From PALSA-1353 sp050014015 (GTDB lineage Bacteria; Planctomycetota; Phycisphaerae; Tepidisphaerales; Tepidisphaeraceae), in assembly GCA_050014015.1 (NCBI GenBank), contig JBEKEC010000046.1, forward strand, positions 1 through 64,000: a stretch of DNA of 64,000 nucleotides, given 5' to 3'. Positions 34,019 through 42,578 of the stretch are shown here, piece after piece. Made by a program: the position numbers and the translations under genes. Positions within the stretch are counted from its first letter, which is position 1, and each line of letters opens with the position of its first letter. Under the pieces are notes generated by a model. That model was not told the origin of the DNA, searched no databases, and saw only the letters and a program-made list of their open reading frames with translations.

Positions 34019-35455
34019 ATGAGTCATCCTCGCGCCGCGACGGTCGGGCAATTGAAAGAGTCGGGATATAAGCCGTGCTCGGTGAAGGACGAGCTGCGGA
34101 GGAACGTTATCCGCAAACTGAAGGCGGGTGAGGAGCTTTTTCCGGGGCTGGTGGGATATCGGGATTCGGTGATTCCGCAGATCGTCAACGGGATCCTTTC
34201 CAAACACGATCTGCTGTTTCTGGGGCTGCGCGGGCAGGCGAAGACGCGGATTCTGCGGATGTTGCCGATGCTGCTGGATGAGTGGATTCCGGTGCTGGGG
34301 GGCACGGAGATCAACGACGATCCGCTGGAGCCTGGGACGAAGACGGGCCGGCGGATCGTGGCGGAGCAGGGCGACGACGCGGCGGTCGAATGGGTGCATC
34401 GGGACGACCGGTATCACGAGAAGCTGGCGACGCCGGACGTCACGATCGCGGATTTGATCGGGGAGATCGATTTGGTGAAGCATGCGGAGGGGAGATATCT
34501 GTCGGATGAATCGACGATGCACTATGGGCTGATTCCGAGGAGCAACCGGGGGATTTTCGCGATCAACGAGTTGCCGGATTTGGCCCCGCGGATTCAGGTG
34601 GGATTGTTCAACGTGCTGGAGGAGCGGGACGTGCAGATTCGGGGGTATCCGATCCGGCTGGAGTTGGACGTGTGCCTGGTGTTCAGCGCCAATCCGGAGG
34701 ATTACACGAATCGGGGCCGGATCGTGACGCCGCTGAAGGACCGGATCGGATCGGTGATCCGGACGCATTATCCGGAGACGATCGCGGAGGGAATCCAGAT
34801 CGCGCAGGAGAACGCGTGGCTGGATCGCAAGGGAAAATCCGAAAGCGACAGCGACGTTCGGGTGGAGGTGCCGGCGTTCATGAACGAGATCGTGGAAGAG
34901 GTGGTTCGGCTGGCGCGGAGCAGCCCGCACGTTTCGCAGGCGTCGGGAGTGTCGGTGCGGACGAGCATCGCGAACCTGGAAACGGTGGTGAGCAACGCGG
35001 AGCGGAGGGGACTGGCGACGGGGGAGAAGCGCGTGGTGCCGCGGGTGTGCGACCTGAATTATCTGGTCGCCAGTTGCCGCGGGAAGATCGAGATGACCCT
35101 GGCGGAAGAGGAAGGCGCGGAGGACAAGCTGATCCGGGCGTTGGTGGGCGAAGCCGTGAAGGCGGTGTTCGGGAAATATGGCGACGCCGAGGGGCATGAT
35201 TCGATCACGGAACAGTTCAAGGGGAATTTGACGTTTCCGGCGGGGGACGATCTGTCGGCGGAGGAATTCGTGGCGAACATGAAGGCGATCAAGGGCCTGC
35301 CGCAGGCGACGGCGCAGTTGGCCAAGGAGATGGAATTGGACTGCGGCGACCCGGCCATGCTGGCAAGCGTGGGAGAGTTTTTGCTGGAAGGTTTATACGT
35401 GAACAATCGGCTGAGCAAGTACAGTTCGAGGGGGAAGACGTTTTTCAAGAGGTGA
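34019..35455 (+). CDS. MoxR/ChlI-like AAA+ ATPase
   Basis: 478 residues from the ATG at 34019; an open extension upstream lacks family sequence. Walker A is GLRGQAKT (69-76), Walker B GIFAINE (178-184), sensor 1 near VFSANPEDYTNRG (221-233) and an arginine-finger candidate lies in LKDRIGSVIRTHYP. The RIQVGLFNVLEERDVQIRGY stretch is typical of magnesium-chelatase/MoxR helix-2-insert ATPases. The C-terminal third is helical. Such ATPases normally act with a von Willebrand factor A protein encoded next door, but none is seen here; mazEF follows instead. Probable role: remodelling or metal insertion of an unknown target. Confidence 0.85.
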   Translation: MSHPRAATVGQLKESGYKPCSVKDELRRNVIRKLKAGEELFPGLVGYRDSVIPQIVNGILSKHDLLFLGLRGQAKTRILRMLPMLLDEWIPVLGGTEINDDPLEPGTKTGRRIVAEQGDDAAVEWVHRDDRYHEKLATPDVTIADLIGEIDLVKHAEGRYLSDESTMHYGLIPRSNRGIFAINELPDLAPRIQVGLFNVLEERDVQIRGYPIRLELDVCLVFSANPEDYTNRGRIVTPLKDRIGSVIRTHYPETIAEGIQIAQENAWLDRKGKSESDSDVRVEVPAFMNEIVEEVVRLARSSPHVSQASGVSVRTSIANLETVVSNAERRGLATGEKRVVPRVCDLNYLVASCRGKIEMTLAEEEGAEDKLIRALVGEAVKAVFGKYGDAEGHDSITEQFKGNLTFPAGDDLSAEEFVANMKAIKGLPQATAQLAKEMELDCGDPAMLASVGEFLLEGLYVNNRLSKYSSRGKTFFKR

Positions 35456-35541
35456 GGGGGTGTCAACCAGAACTTTTGAAGACGAGGTTGCTTGCGTCCG
35501 ATAGGGGATGTATAATTCTGTATAACTGAAGGAAATTCGAC

Positions 35542-35778
35542 ATGGCAACCCTCGTGAAGGTGCGTAAATGGGGCAACAGCTTGGGACTTCGGATTCCCAA
35601 GACGTTCGCCACTGAGCGGGCGATAGTCGACGGAGCCACGCTGGAGATCGACCATCTCAAAATCGCCGACACCCCAGGGCGTCGGCGCAGCCGTTACAAG
35701 CTCAAGGACATTTTGAAGAACTATGCCAGGCCACCAACGGAATTGGATTTTCCACGGGCGGGCAGGGAGAGCGCGTGA
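35542..35778 (+). CDS. mazE: MazE-like antitoxin (AbrB fold)
   Basis: 78 residues. VKVRKWGNSLGLRIPKTFAT is the swapped-hairpin AbrB DNA-binding domain, and the C-terminal LKDILKNYARPPTELDF should wrap and block the toxin. It has a GGAAATTCGAC leader. Its stop overlaps the mazF start by four bases (GTGA), the classic coupled module, and the pair is probably autoregulated by this protein. Confidence 0.9.
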   Translation: MATLVKVRKWGNSLGLRIPKTFATERAIVDGATLEIDHLKIADTPGRRRSRYKLKDILKNYARPPTELDFPRAGRESA

Positions 35779-36170
35779 GCCATCGCACGTATTTCCCAAA
35801 GCGCGGCGATTTCATCCACTTTAACGCATCCCCATCGGCCGGCCAGGAAACTGCCGGGCCGCACTTTGCCCTGGTCATGAGCCCCGTGAGTTACAGCCGG
35901 AAAACCGGCATGGCCATCGTATTGATCGGCACGAGCAAATTTAAGCACCAATCGCATCCGCGGTACGGGAACGTCAAGTACATACCGACCGGCATGATTG
36001 AACCAACGCGGGACAACCCTGTGGGGGAAGGCGTGCTGTTTTGCGATGCCGTCCGTCAGATTGACTGGCGGGAGCGTTCCGCCTCGTATGCGGGACATGC
36101 TCCGAGGGATTTTGTCGAAGATGCGCTGGACCGACTATTATCAGCCATGGAAGAGGATGTGGGCGAGTAG
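35775..36170 (+). CDS. mazF: MazF-like endoribonuclease toxin
   Basis: 131 residues with a GTG start overlapping mazE. The PemK/MazF fold is shown by FPKRGDFIHFNASPSAGQET, AGPHFALVMSP, AIVLIGTSKFKH and VLFCDAVRQIDW. In the usual active-site strand the family has Gly-Arg-Arg-Pro-Ala-Leu; here it is AGPHFALV, so the conserved Arg is replaced by Pro-His. Activity may therefore differ from standard MazF mRNA interferases. It is immediately followed by the hairpin at 36192. Confidence 0.88.
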   Translation: MSHRTYFPKRGDFIHFNASPSAGQETAGPHFALVMSPVSYSRKTGMAIVLIGTSKFKHQSHPRYGNVKYIPTGMIEPTRDNPVGEGVLFCDAVRQIDWRERSASYAGHAPRDFVEDALDRLLSAMEEDVGE

Positions 36171-36191
36171 CTGCCGGTTAGGCATCGCCGG

Positions 36192-36322
36192 AAGGGCCAT
36201 CGCATTGGGCGATGGCGTTCAAGGGTTCAAGGGTTGAAGGGTTCAAGGCAAGGGGAACGTATTTCCCTTGAACCTTTTAACCCTTGAACCCCGTCGCCAA
36301 ATGCGATGGCCCTGCATCGCCG
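36192..36322. repeat. Long hairpin with GGGTTCAAG arms and conserved outer ends
   Basis: Left arm 36192-36256 begins AGGGCCATCGCATTGGGCGA, then runs GTTCAAGGGTTCAAGGGTTG. The right arm (36262-36322) is its complement with a few mismatches, and the turn is only a few bases long. The 20-bp outer segments match each other outside the tandem words, so this is a defined element rather than random repeat, without a gene inside. Confidence 0.85.
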
Positions 36323-36427
36323 GGTGGCGTTTTGTCCGACCCGTTGACCCCCCGGTGATGTGTGGTATTCTTTGATCAGTTCATGGATGAACGCCCTTTG
36401 GTTGTATTGGACATGGAGGTCCGGGCT

Positions 36428-36634
36428 ATGCATTTCTTTTCATTTGATCGCGGGATTATTGTTGCGCTTTGTTTTGTGCTTTGGATCGCGGCGGCCGGCC
36501 TGATTTGCTGGGCTTTGGTGCCGAGGCAATTGCCGGATGATTCGGCGCCGCTCGCCAGCCCGGCGGCGGTGGTCCATGCGCAGGCGGCCGGCGCGGCTAC
36601 GCCACGGGGGCAGGTGTCGCTGGCGCAGCGGTAG
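36428..36634 (+). CDS. Small single-pass membrane protein
   Basis: 68 residues. The ATG lies eight bases after a GGAGG box. MHFFSFDRG leads into one transmembrane helix (IIVALCFVLWIAAAGLICWA) and a Pro/Ala-rich soluble tail. No family is recognised. It precedes psd on the same strand by 66 bases and may be cotranscribed. Confidence 0.6.
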   Translation: MHFFSFDRGIIVALCFVLWIAAAGLICWALVPRQLPDDSAPLASPAAVVHAQAAGAATPRGQVSLAQR

Positions 36635-36700
36635 AAAGAGGGGGCGGAGGCGGTGGGTGGATTCGTTGACATCGCGGGGGGTGGGGTCTAGCTTGAAGTG

Positions 36701-37429
36701 ATGGTTCCGCTGACGCGACATGGGTGGCGGGAAATGCTGATCGGGTCGCTGGTGCTGGCGATCACGGCATGGGGGTTGAGGCTCGTTTTCTGGCCGCTGG
36801 CGCTGATTTGTGTCCCGGTGCTGATTTGGCTGTTCGCGTTTTTCAGGGACCCGGAGCGGAAAATTCCCGCCGAGCAGCGTGCGGTGGTGTCGCCGGCCGA
36901 TGGGAAGGTCTCGGACGTCACCGAGGTCGAGCATGATGAGCTGATCGGCGGCCCGGCGGTGCGGGTGGGGATATTTCTGTCGGTGTTCAACGTACACGTC
37001 AATCGATCTCCCTGCGATGGGAAGGTGGTCTCCGTCTCCTACAAGAAGGGGAAGTTCATCAATGCGATGAATCACGGGGGCGCGTCGGAGCAGAACGAAT
37101 CGAACACCATCGTGCTGGCCGAGCCGAGGGGCGGGAGAAACATCGTGGTAATCAAGCAGATCGTGGGGATGATCGCGCGGCGGATCGTGTGCACGGTCGC
37201 CAAGGACGAATTTGTGGAGCGCGGGGCGAGGATCGGGATGATCAAGTTTGGGAGCCGGACGGAATTGACGATCGCCAAGTGGCTTGAGCCGAAGATTGAG
37301 GTGGAGGTGGGTCAGAACGTGCGAGGAGCGGCGGACGTGATCGCGACGTTGGGCAACCCGATCCACACGGAGGAGGCGGCGGCGGGCGAGGAGTTGGAGC
37401 CGCTGGTGCCGCGGGAGACGCCGGCATGA
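36701..37429 (+). CDS. psd: Phosphatidylserine decarboxylase, short (Psd-A) type
   Basis: 242 residues. It makes phosphatidylethanolamine from phosphatidylserine at the inner membrane. Two N-terminal hydrophobic helices are followed by FRDPERKIP, VVSPADGKVSDV and the NVHVNRSPCDG motif. The self-cleavage Gly-Ser that generates the pyruvoyl group is in MIKFGSRTEL. Length and motif are those of the short archaeal/alphaproteobacterial-type enzyme. The stop overlaps the pssA start (ATGA), so substrate-producing and substrate-consuming enzymes are translated together. GTG at 36698 is an alternative start. Confidence 0.95.
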   Translation: MVPLTRHGWREMLIGSLVLAITAWGLRLVFWPLALICVPVLIWLFAFFRDPERKIPAEQRAVVSPADGKVSDVTEVEHDELIGGPAVRVGIFLSVFNVHVNRSPCDGKVVSVSYKKGKFINAMNHGGASEQNESNTIVLAEPRGGRNIVVIKQIVGMIARRIVCTVAKDEFVERGARIGMIKFGSRTELTIAKWLEPKIEVEVGQNVRGAADVIATLGNPIHTEEAAAGEELEPLVPRETPA

Positions 37430-38379
37430 CCCGAATCGGCAAAAGGTTCTCCGAGGAGACGCTAGGGGAGAGTGCCGTGAAACGGCGTCGGCCGCGGCGT
37501 TCGCGGGAGCAGAGACGGCTGCGGCTGCGGCGGCACGGGCGGCGGGCGTACATCCGGTCAGTCTATTTCCTGCCGAGTCTGGCAACGTTGGGAAACGCCG
37601 TCTCCGGGTTCGGGGCGATTTACGTCGCCGCCATGGTGGCGCATGGCGGAGAGTTGCCGAAAGATCCGTGGGGAACCTTCTTCGTGAATCGGGGTTTCGC
37701 GGCGGCGGCGTATCTGATCTTTCTGGCCATGGCGTTCGATGCGCTGGACGGCCGGCTGGCGCGGTTCGCGCGGCATACCACGGATTTCGGCGGACAGCTC
37801 GACAGCCTGGCGGATGTCGTCAGCTTTGGACTGGCGCCGGCGTTCGTGGCGCTGCGGATGTTTCACCTGGATGGGCCGACCTGGGATTTGCCGCTCATGC
37901 GATTGGTGTGGGCGGTGGCGGCGCTGTACATGTGCTGCGCGGCGATCCGGCTGGCGAGATTCAACGTCAGCAACGAGCACGGTGAACAACATCATTTCAG
38001 CTTTCTCGGGCTGCCGTCGCCCGGAGCGGCGGGCGCGGTGGCGGGGCTGATCCTGATGGAGCAGGATTTGGCGCGGCAATCGCTGGCGTTTTTATCGCAC
38101 GCATGTTTGGCCCTGTTGCCGTGCGTGGTCCTGGCCAGCGCATTGCTGATGGTCAGCCATCTGCGCTATCCGCATCTGGTGAATCGGTATCTGCGGGGCC
38201 GGCGGTCGATCGGCCGGCTGATCACCATGGTGGGGATTACGCTGCTGATGGTGATAGCGCATCAATACGTGGTGGGGATTGGGATGCTGGCGTACGCGGC
38301 GTGGGGGCCGGGGGCGTGGATGACCGTGAGGATTCGGCGGTGGATGAGGCCGCGTCCCGGCGCGCCGGGACGCGGCTAA
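37426..38379 (+). CDS. pssA: CDP-diacylglycerol-serine O-phosphatidyltransferase
   Basis: 317 residues. It joins serine to CDP-diacylglycerol to give phosphatidylserine, the substrate of psd upstream. The CDP-alcohol phosphotransferase motif is complete: DALDGRLARFARHTTDF, then GGQLDSLAD, with all Asp and Gly residues at the right spacing (around residue 105-130). About eight transmembrane helices follow. The first 45 residues are an unusual Arg-rich cytosolic extension (RRRPRRSREQRRLRLRRHGR), so the real start could be a later codon. Confidence 0.94.
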   Translation: MTRIGKRFSEETLGESAVKRRRPRRSREQRRLRLRRHGRRAYIRSVYFLPSLATLGNAVSGFGAIYVAAMVAHGGELPKDPWGTFFVNRGFAAAAYLIFLAMAFDALDGRLARFARHTTDFGGQLDSLADVVSFGLAPAFVALRMFHLDGPTWDLPLMRLVWAVAALYMCCAAIRLARFNVSNEHGEQHHFSFLGLPSPGAAGAVAGLILMEQDLARQSLAFLSHACLALLPCVVLASALLMVSHLRYPHLVNRYLRGRRSIGRLITMVGITLLMVIAHQYVVGIGMLAYAAWGPGAWMTVRIRRWMRPRPGAPGRG

Positions 38380-38394
38380 ACACGAGGGAATTGC

Positions 38395-40017
38395 ATGAGT
38401 TCAAAAGTCGTTACGCGATTTGCGCCGTCGCCGACGGGGTATCTCCACGTTGGCGGGGCGAGAACGGCGCTGTTTAGCTGGCTATTGGCACGGCATGCGG
38501 GTGGGGAATTTTTGCTTCGCATTGAAGATACGGATTTGGCGCGCAGCACGGAGGAATCGGTCAAAAGCGTGCTCGAGGATTTGAGTTGGCTTGGGCTGAA
38601 TTGGGATAACGGCGAACTGATGTATCAGTCGAGGCGGGTGGGGATTTATAACCGGCTGATCGAGGATTTGATTTCGCGCGGGCTGGCGTACAAGGCATAC
38701 GAGACTCCGGAGGAATTGGACGGCCAGCGCAAGATCGCCGAGCGGGCCAAGCGGGCGTATATCTACAAGCGGCCGAATCTTTCCGAGGATCAGATTCGGA
38801 AATTCGAATCCGAGGGCCGGACGTCGGTGGTGCGGTTTGCGATGCCGGTGAAGGAATATCGGTTTGACGACGTGGTATTGGGGAAGGAGATCGTGCTGGC
38901 GGCGAGCCAGGTGCAGGATTTCGTGATCCGCAAGACGGATGGGATGCCGACGTATCATTTCGCGGTGGTGGTGGACGATGCGGAGATGGGGATCACGCAC
39001 GTTCTGCGGGGACAGGAACATCTGCTCAATACGGTAAACCATATCGCGCTTCAGGTAGCGCTGGGATATCCGCGGCCAGTTTATGGGCATTTGCCGGTGA
39101 TCCTGAACACCGACGGCAGCAAGATGGGCAAGCGGGACCGGGACAAGAAAATTCGGCATCAGGCGAATCTGTGGCTGAGGAATAGAAGCGGCGAATCGGT
39201 CGGCATACCGGCCGAGCGGGCCGCGTGGTGGCTCGCGGATGATGGGCGTCAGTTGGAGTTGGAAGAGCAGGCGAAAGTCATGCGGGCCATCGGATTGAGC
39301 GAGCGCGATTTGCCGGAGGTGCTGGTTCACGATTTCCGGGCCAACGGGTATTTGCCGGAAGTGATGCTGAATTTTCTGGCGCTGTTGGGGTGGAGTCCCG
39401 GCGGGGACAAGGAGCGGATGAGCGTCAAGGAGATGGTGGAATTGTTCTCGCTGGATGGGATCGGGAAAGCGAACGCCAAGTTCAACCGTGAGAAATTGCT
39501 GGCGTTCAACACGGAGGCGTGCGCGGGGGCGTCGGAGGCGCGGTTGCTCGCGGCGATGCGGGATTTTCTGAGCGTCAACCCGCATTCGCCGATGAATCGG
39601 GCGACGGATGAGGAATTGAATCGCGTGCTGAAAATGAACGCGGGAATGAGGATTCTGCGCGACGTGGAGGAGAAGAGCAGGTTTTTGTTCGAGGCGGATG
39701 AGGAAATCGAATACCAGAAGGAAGCGGTGGAGAAGGTGTTGCGGAAGAACGATTGGGAAGGCTTTAAGCCTCTGCGTGACATTCGTGAGAAATTACCGTC
39801 GCTTCCCGAATGGACTTCGCAAAAGCTGGAAGAACTGGTCAAGTCCTATAGCGTTATGACGGCGATGCCCTTGGGCAAGGTGGCGCAGCCGATTCGCGTG
39901 GCGGTGAGCGGGACAATGGTGAGTCCGCCGATTTTTGAGACGCTGGTGTTTTTGGGAAAGGAGAAAGCTCTGCGGCGGATTGACAGGTGCTTGGAAATGG
40001 AAGGACCCGCCGACTGA
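38395..40017 (+). CDS. gltX: Glutamyl-tRNA synthetase
   Basis: 540 residues, start with a GAGGG box. The class-I signatures are PSPTGYLHVGGARTA (HIGH-like HVGG at 18-21) and SKMGKRD (KMSKS-like, 242-248). LARSTEESVKSVLEDLSWLG and RGQEHLLNTVNHIAL are conserved. Between the KMSKS loop and NGYLPEVMLNFLALLGWS there are about 70 residues instead of about 15, rich in charged residues, an insert of roughly 55 residues. It charges tRNA-Glu. It follows pssA closely and precedes the opposed smpB. Confidence 0.96.
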   Translation: MSSKVVTRFAPSPTGYLHVGGARTALFSWLLARHAGGEFLLRIEDTDLARSTEESVKSVLEDLSWLGLNWDNGELMYQSRRVGIYNRLIEDLISRGLAYKAYETPEELDGQRKIAERAKRAYIYKRPNLSEDQIRKFESEGRTSVVRFAMPVKEYRFDDVVLGKEIVLAASQVQDFVIRKTDGMPTYHFAVVVDDAEMGITHVLRGQEHLLNTVNHIALQVALGYPRPVYGHLPVILNTDGSKMGKRDRDKKIRHQANLWLRNRSGESVGIPAERAAWWLADDGRQLELEEQAKVMRAIGLSERDLPEVLVHDFRANGYLPEVMLNFLALLGWSPGGDKERMSVKEMVELFSLDGIGKANAKFNREKLLAFNTEACAGASEARLLAAMRDFLSVNPHSPMNRATDEELNRVLKMNAGMRILRDVEEKSRFLFEADEEIEYQKEAVEKVLRKNDWEGFKPLRDIREKLPSLPEWTSQKLEELVKSYSVMTAMPLGKVAQPIRVAVSGTMVSPPIFETLVFLGKEKALRRIDRCLEMEGPAD

Positions 40018-40041
40018 AGTCGGCTGGCCGCGTGGGGCGCG

Positions 40042-40509
40042 TCATTGGCGGCGGGTCATGGCGCGGCGGAGCTCGCGAGCCTGTTCCTTTTCGCGGATGG
40101 CGGCGCGTTTGTCGTGGCGTTGTTTGCCGCGGGCGACGCCGAGTTCGAGCTTGGCGCGGCCGTCCTTGAAATAGATGGCCAGGGGAATCAGCGTGGCGCC
40201 GCTTTGTTCGCTCTCGGCTTCGAGGCGGCGGAGTTCGCGTTTGTGGACGAGGAGCTTTCGCTCGCGGAGCGGGTCGTGGGCGATGGCGGCTTTTTCGTAG
40301 GGGTCGATGTGGCAGCCGTGGAGGATCAGTTCGCCGCGTTCGATGCGGGCGAAGGATTCGGCGAGTTGGCAGCGTCCCAGGCGGAGGGATTTGACCTCGC
40401 TGCCGAGCAGGGCCAGGCCGCATTCGATCTTGGCGGTGATGAAATAATTGTGCAGGGCGCGGCGGTTGGCGATGCGCGGGGAGAAGTTCTGCGGGGCGTG
40501 GTCTTTCAT
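40042..40509 (-). CDS. smpB: SsrA-binding protein SmpB
   Basis: 155 residues, the normal length. It binds tmRNA and brings it to stalled ribosomes. Conserved stretches are NRRALHNYFITAKIECGLAL, LLGSEVKSLRLGRCQLAESF and LLVHKRELRRLE, and the C-terminal basic tail RGKQRHDKRAAIREKEQARE is the helix that enters the mRNA channel. It is convergent with gltX. The tRNA-Leu gene lies just upstream on the other strand. Confidence 0.96.
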   Translation of the reverse strand: MKDHAPQNFSPRIANRRALHNYFITAKIECGLALLGSEVKSLRLGRCQLAESFARIERGELILHGCHIDPYEKAAIAHDPLRERKLLVHKRELRRLEAESEQSGATLIPLAIYFKDGRAKLELGVARGKQRHDKRAAIREKEQARELRRAMTRRQ

Positions 40510-40579
40510 CGGATGGCCATTGTACTGCGCATTTCCTTGACGGGAGCGTGCGGGGATTTAAGATTCGTGGGCTACGCCT

Positions 40580-40661
40580 GCGGCTGTGGCGAAATTGGCA
40601 GACGCGCAAGATTCAGGTTCTTGTGGGGCAACCCGTGCTGGTTCAACTCCAGTCAGCCGCA
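40580..40661 (+). tRNA. tRNA-Leu (CAG)
   Basis: An 82-base class-II tRNA. Acceptor GCGGCTG pairs with CAGCCGC, followed by A as discriminator. The anticodon arm CAAGA-TTCAGGT-TCTTG gives anticodon CAG, which reads CTG. A long variable arm (TGGGGCAACCC) and a T-arm GCTGG-TTCAACT-CCAGT are present. The CCA end is not encoded. Confidence 0.95.
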
Positions 40662-40682
40662 TTGATTTGCAGGGCGCGGCCG

Positions 40683-40775
40683 TATTTTGTGGCACGACGG
40701 AAGAACCCCCACCCCAGCCCTCCCCCTGAGTACATGGGGAGGGGAAAGAGTGGGAGCAGCTTGCCACAAAATGTG
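40683..40775. repeat. Dispersed inverted repeat around CTGAGTACAT
   Basis: The outer arms ATTTTGTGGCA and TGCCACAAAAT are complementary. Inside are CCCCCACCCCAGCCCTCCCC and GGGGAGGGGAAAGAGTGGG, with CTGAGTACAT at the turn. The same design occurs at 49905-49985, and a half copy at 1207-1234. It lies between tRNA-Leu and lepB. Confidence 0.75.
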
Positions 40776-40836
40776 GGCACGCCCGATTTGCCTTCCGCAT
40801 TGCTTCTGAGGGGCGATCGCTTACCATCCAAATCCC

Positions 40837-42489
40837 ATGAGTGAACAGAGCGGCACGGCGCAAATGGACTCGACGGAAGATCCCGCCCAGGCGGAAGACA
40901 AGACCAACGTCAAGGAAACCATTGAATCGATCCTGGTGGCGTTCATCCTGGCGTTCATCTTCAGGGCGTTCGTGGTGGAAGCGTTCGTGATTCCGACGGG
41001 ATCGATGGCGCCGACGCTGCTGGGGGCGCACCTGCGGTATCAATGTCCGGATTGCGGATGGACGTTCACGGTGAATTATTCGGCGAGGAGCCAATCGGAG
41101 GACGAGGAGATGCGGACGCCGCCGGATGCGTTTCCGGCCACGGACATCTATTGCCCGAACTGCGGCCGTTTCATCGCCCCGACGGCTCGGTTGGGGCCGA
41201 AAGGGGAGTTGCTAAACCCGCAGGACGAAACGCCGGTGAATTACGGGGATCGGATCCTGGTGCTGAAATACATTTACCTGCTGCATCCTCCGCGGCGATG
41301 GGACGTGGTGGTGTTCAAAAGTCCGGACGATCCGAAGACGACGCACTATCAGCAGAATTTCATCAAGCGGCTGGTGGGCTTGCCGGGGGAGGAGCTGATG
41401 GTGCTGGATGGGGACATTTACAAATGGAACGCATCGGCAGGCAAATGGGAGGTCCTAAAGAAGTCCAGGGAAGCGCAGGAGGCGTTGTGGCGGCTGGTAT
41501 ATGACAACGATTTTCATCCGCACGCGGTTCAGCGCGACGTCCAGCCGCAATGGGTGCAGCCCTGGAAGCCGGACGGCGCCGGATGGGACGTATCCAAGGG
41601 CCGGCAGTTTGAATTCGACAATGCCGATGGAAATGGAACGCTGCGTTTCGACCCCAACGCCAACAGCACGACGCAGACACTGACGGATTACCTTGTTTAC
41701 GACACCGGCGCGCCCGGCATGATTCGCCGGCCGGGGGCGATCGGATCGCCCGACGATGAAAACGCCAATCCGGTCTCCGATTTGAAGCTGACGGCGTATT
41801 ACAGCCGGATCAGCGGAAACGGGGCGCTTCGGATGACGCTGTCGCGGTTTGAGGACGTGGATCACACGTTTACCGCGGAGTTCACGCCCGATACGGTGCG
41901 GCTGATTCATCGAAGCGGTTGGGGGGAAATCACGACCTGGCAAAAGCCGCTTTCGGAACTGGGAATCCGGGGTGATCGGCCGATCAACGTCGAATTCGCG
42001 AACGTGGATTACCGGGTCACGTTGCGGTTAAACGGGCGGGAGGCTTTCGATCCGATGGATTATGAGCCGAACGTTCGCTGGCTCATCGATCAATACAACA
42101 ATCGGGCTCACGTGCGCGGCAAACCGGGTGCGGCGCAGATTGAGGCCCAGAGCCAGAAATGCACGCTGGATCACGTGGCGTTGTGGCGGGACGTCTATTA
42201 CACCAACCGAAGCAGTGGGATTCGCACCGCAACGCCGGATAATCCGGTACACCTGGGCAAGGGCGAGTATTTTGTGATGGGAGACAACTCGGCAATAAGC
42301 AAGGATGCGCGATATTGGGATGCTCCGATCAATTTACCGAACGAGGGGCTGGACAACATGGCGGAGGGCCGGGTTCCGGAACAGTTTTTGCTGGGGAAAG
42401 CGGTGTTTGTGTATTGGCCGGCGGGGTTCAGGATATACGGCCACATGGGGATCATTCCGGATTTTGGGGACATGCGTTGGATTCATTGA
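40837..42489 (+). CDS. lepB: Signal peptidase I with large insertions
   Basis: 550 residues, about twice the usual length. It removes signal peptides at the outer face of the inner membrane. One N-terminal helix (SILVAFILAFIFRAFVVEAF) precedes the catalytic Ser56 in IPTGSMAPTL. The catalytic Lys177 is in NFIKRLVGLPGEE, and YFVMGDNSAISKDARYW is box E. Between Ser and Lys sits a zinc ribbon (Cys70, Cys73, Cys106, Cys109). Between Lys and box E lies an extra domain of roughly 300 residues, rich in beta strands. The extra parts are extracytoplasmic and of unknown use. Confidence 0.93.
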   Translation: MSEQSGTAQMDSTEDPAQAEDKTNVKETIESILVAFILAFIFRAFVVEAFVIPTGSMAPTLLGAHLRYQCPDCGWTFTVNYSARSQSEDEEMRTPPDAFPATDIYCPNCGRFIAPTARLGPKGELLNPQDETPVNYGDRILVLKYIYLLHPPRRWDVVVFKSPDDPKTTHYQQNFIKRLVGLPGEELMVLDGDIYKWNASAGKWEVLKKSREAQEALWRLVYDNDFHPHAVQRDVQPQWVQPWKPDGAGWDVSKGRQFEFDNADGNGTLRFDPNANSTTQTLTDYLVYDTGAPGMIRRPGAIGSPDDENANPVSDLKLTAYYSRISGNGALRMTLSRFEDVDHTFTAEFTPDTVRLIHRSGWGEITTWQKPLSELGIRGDRPINVEFANVDYRVTLRLNGREAFDPMDYEPNVRWLIDQYNNRAHVRGKPGAAQIEAQSQKCTLDHVALWRDVYYTNRSSGIRTATPDNPVHLGKGEYFVMGDNSAISKDARYWDAPINLPNEGLDNMAEGRVPEQFLLGKAVFVYWPAGFRIYGHMGIIPDFGDMRWIH

Positions 42490-42578
42490 GCCGATGAAAA
42501 AGGGTGTTTCGGCGTGACGGCGCGGGTAGAATGCTTTAGCGAACCCGCGGTGTTGCGCACCGCCGCTGAAGGCTGAAT

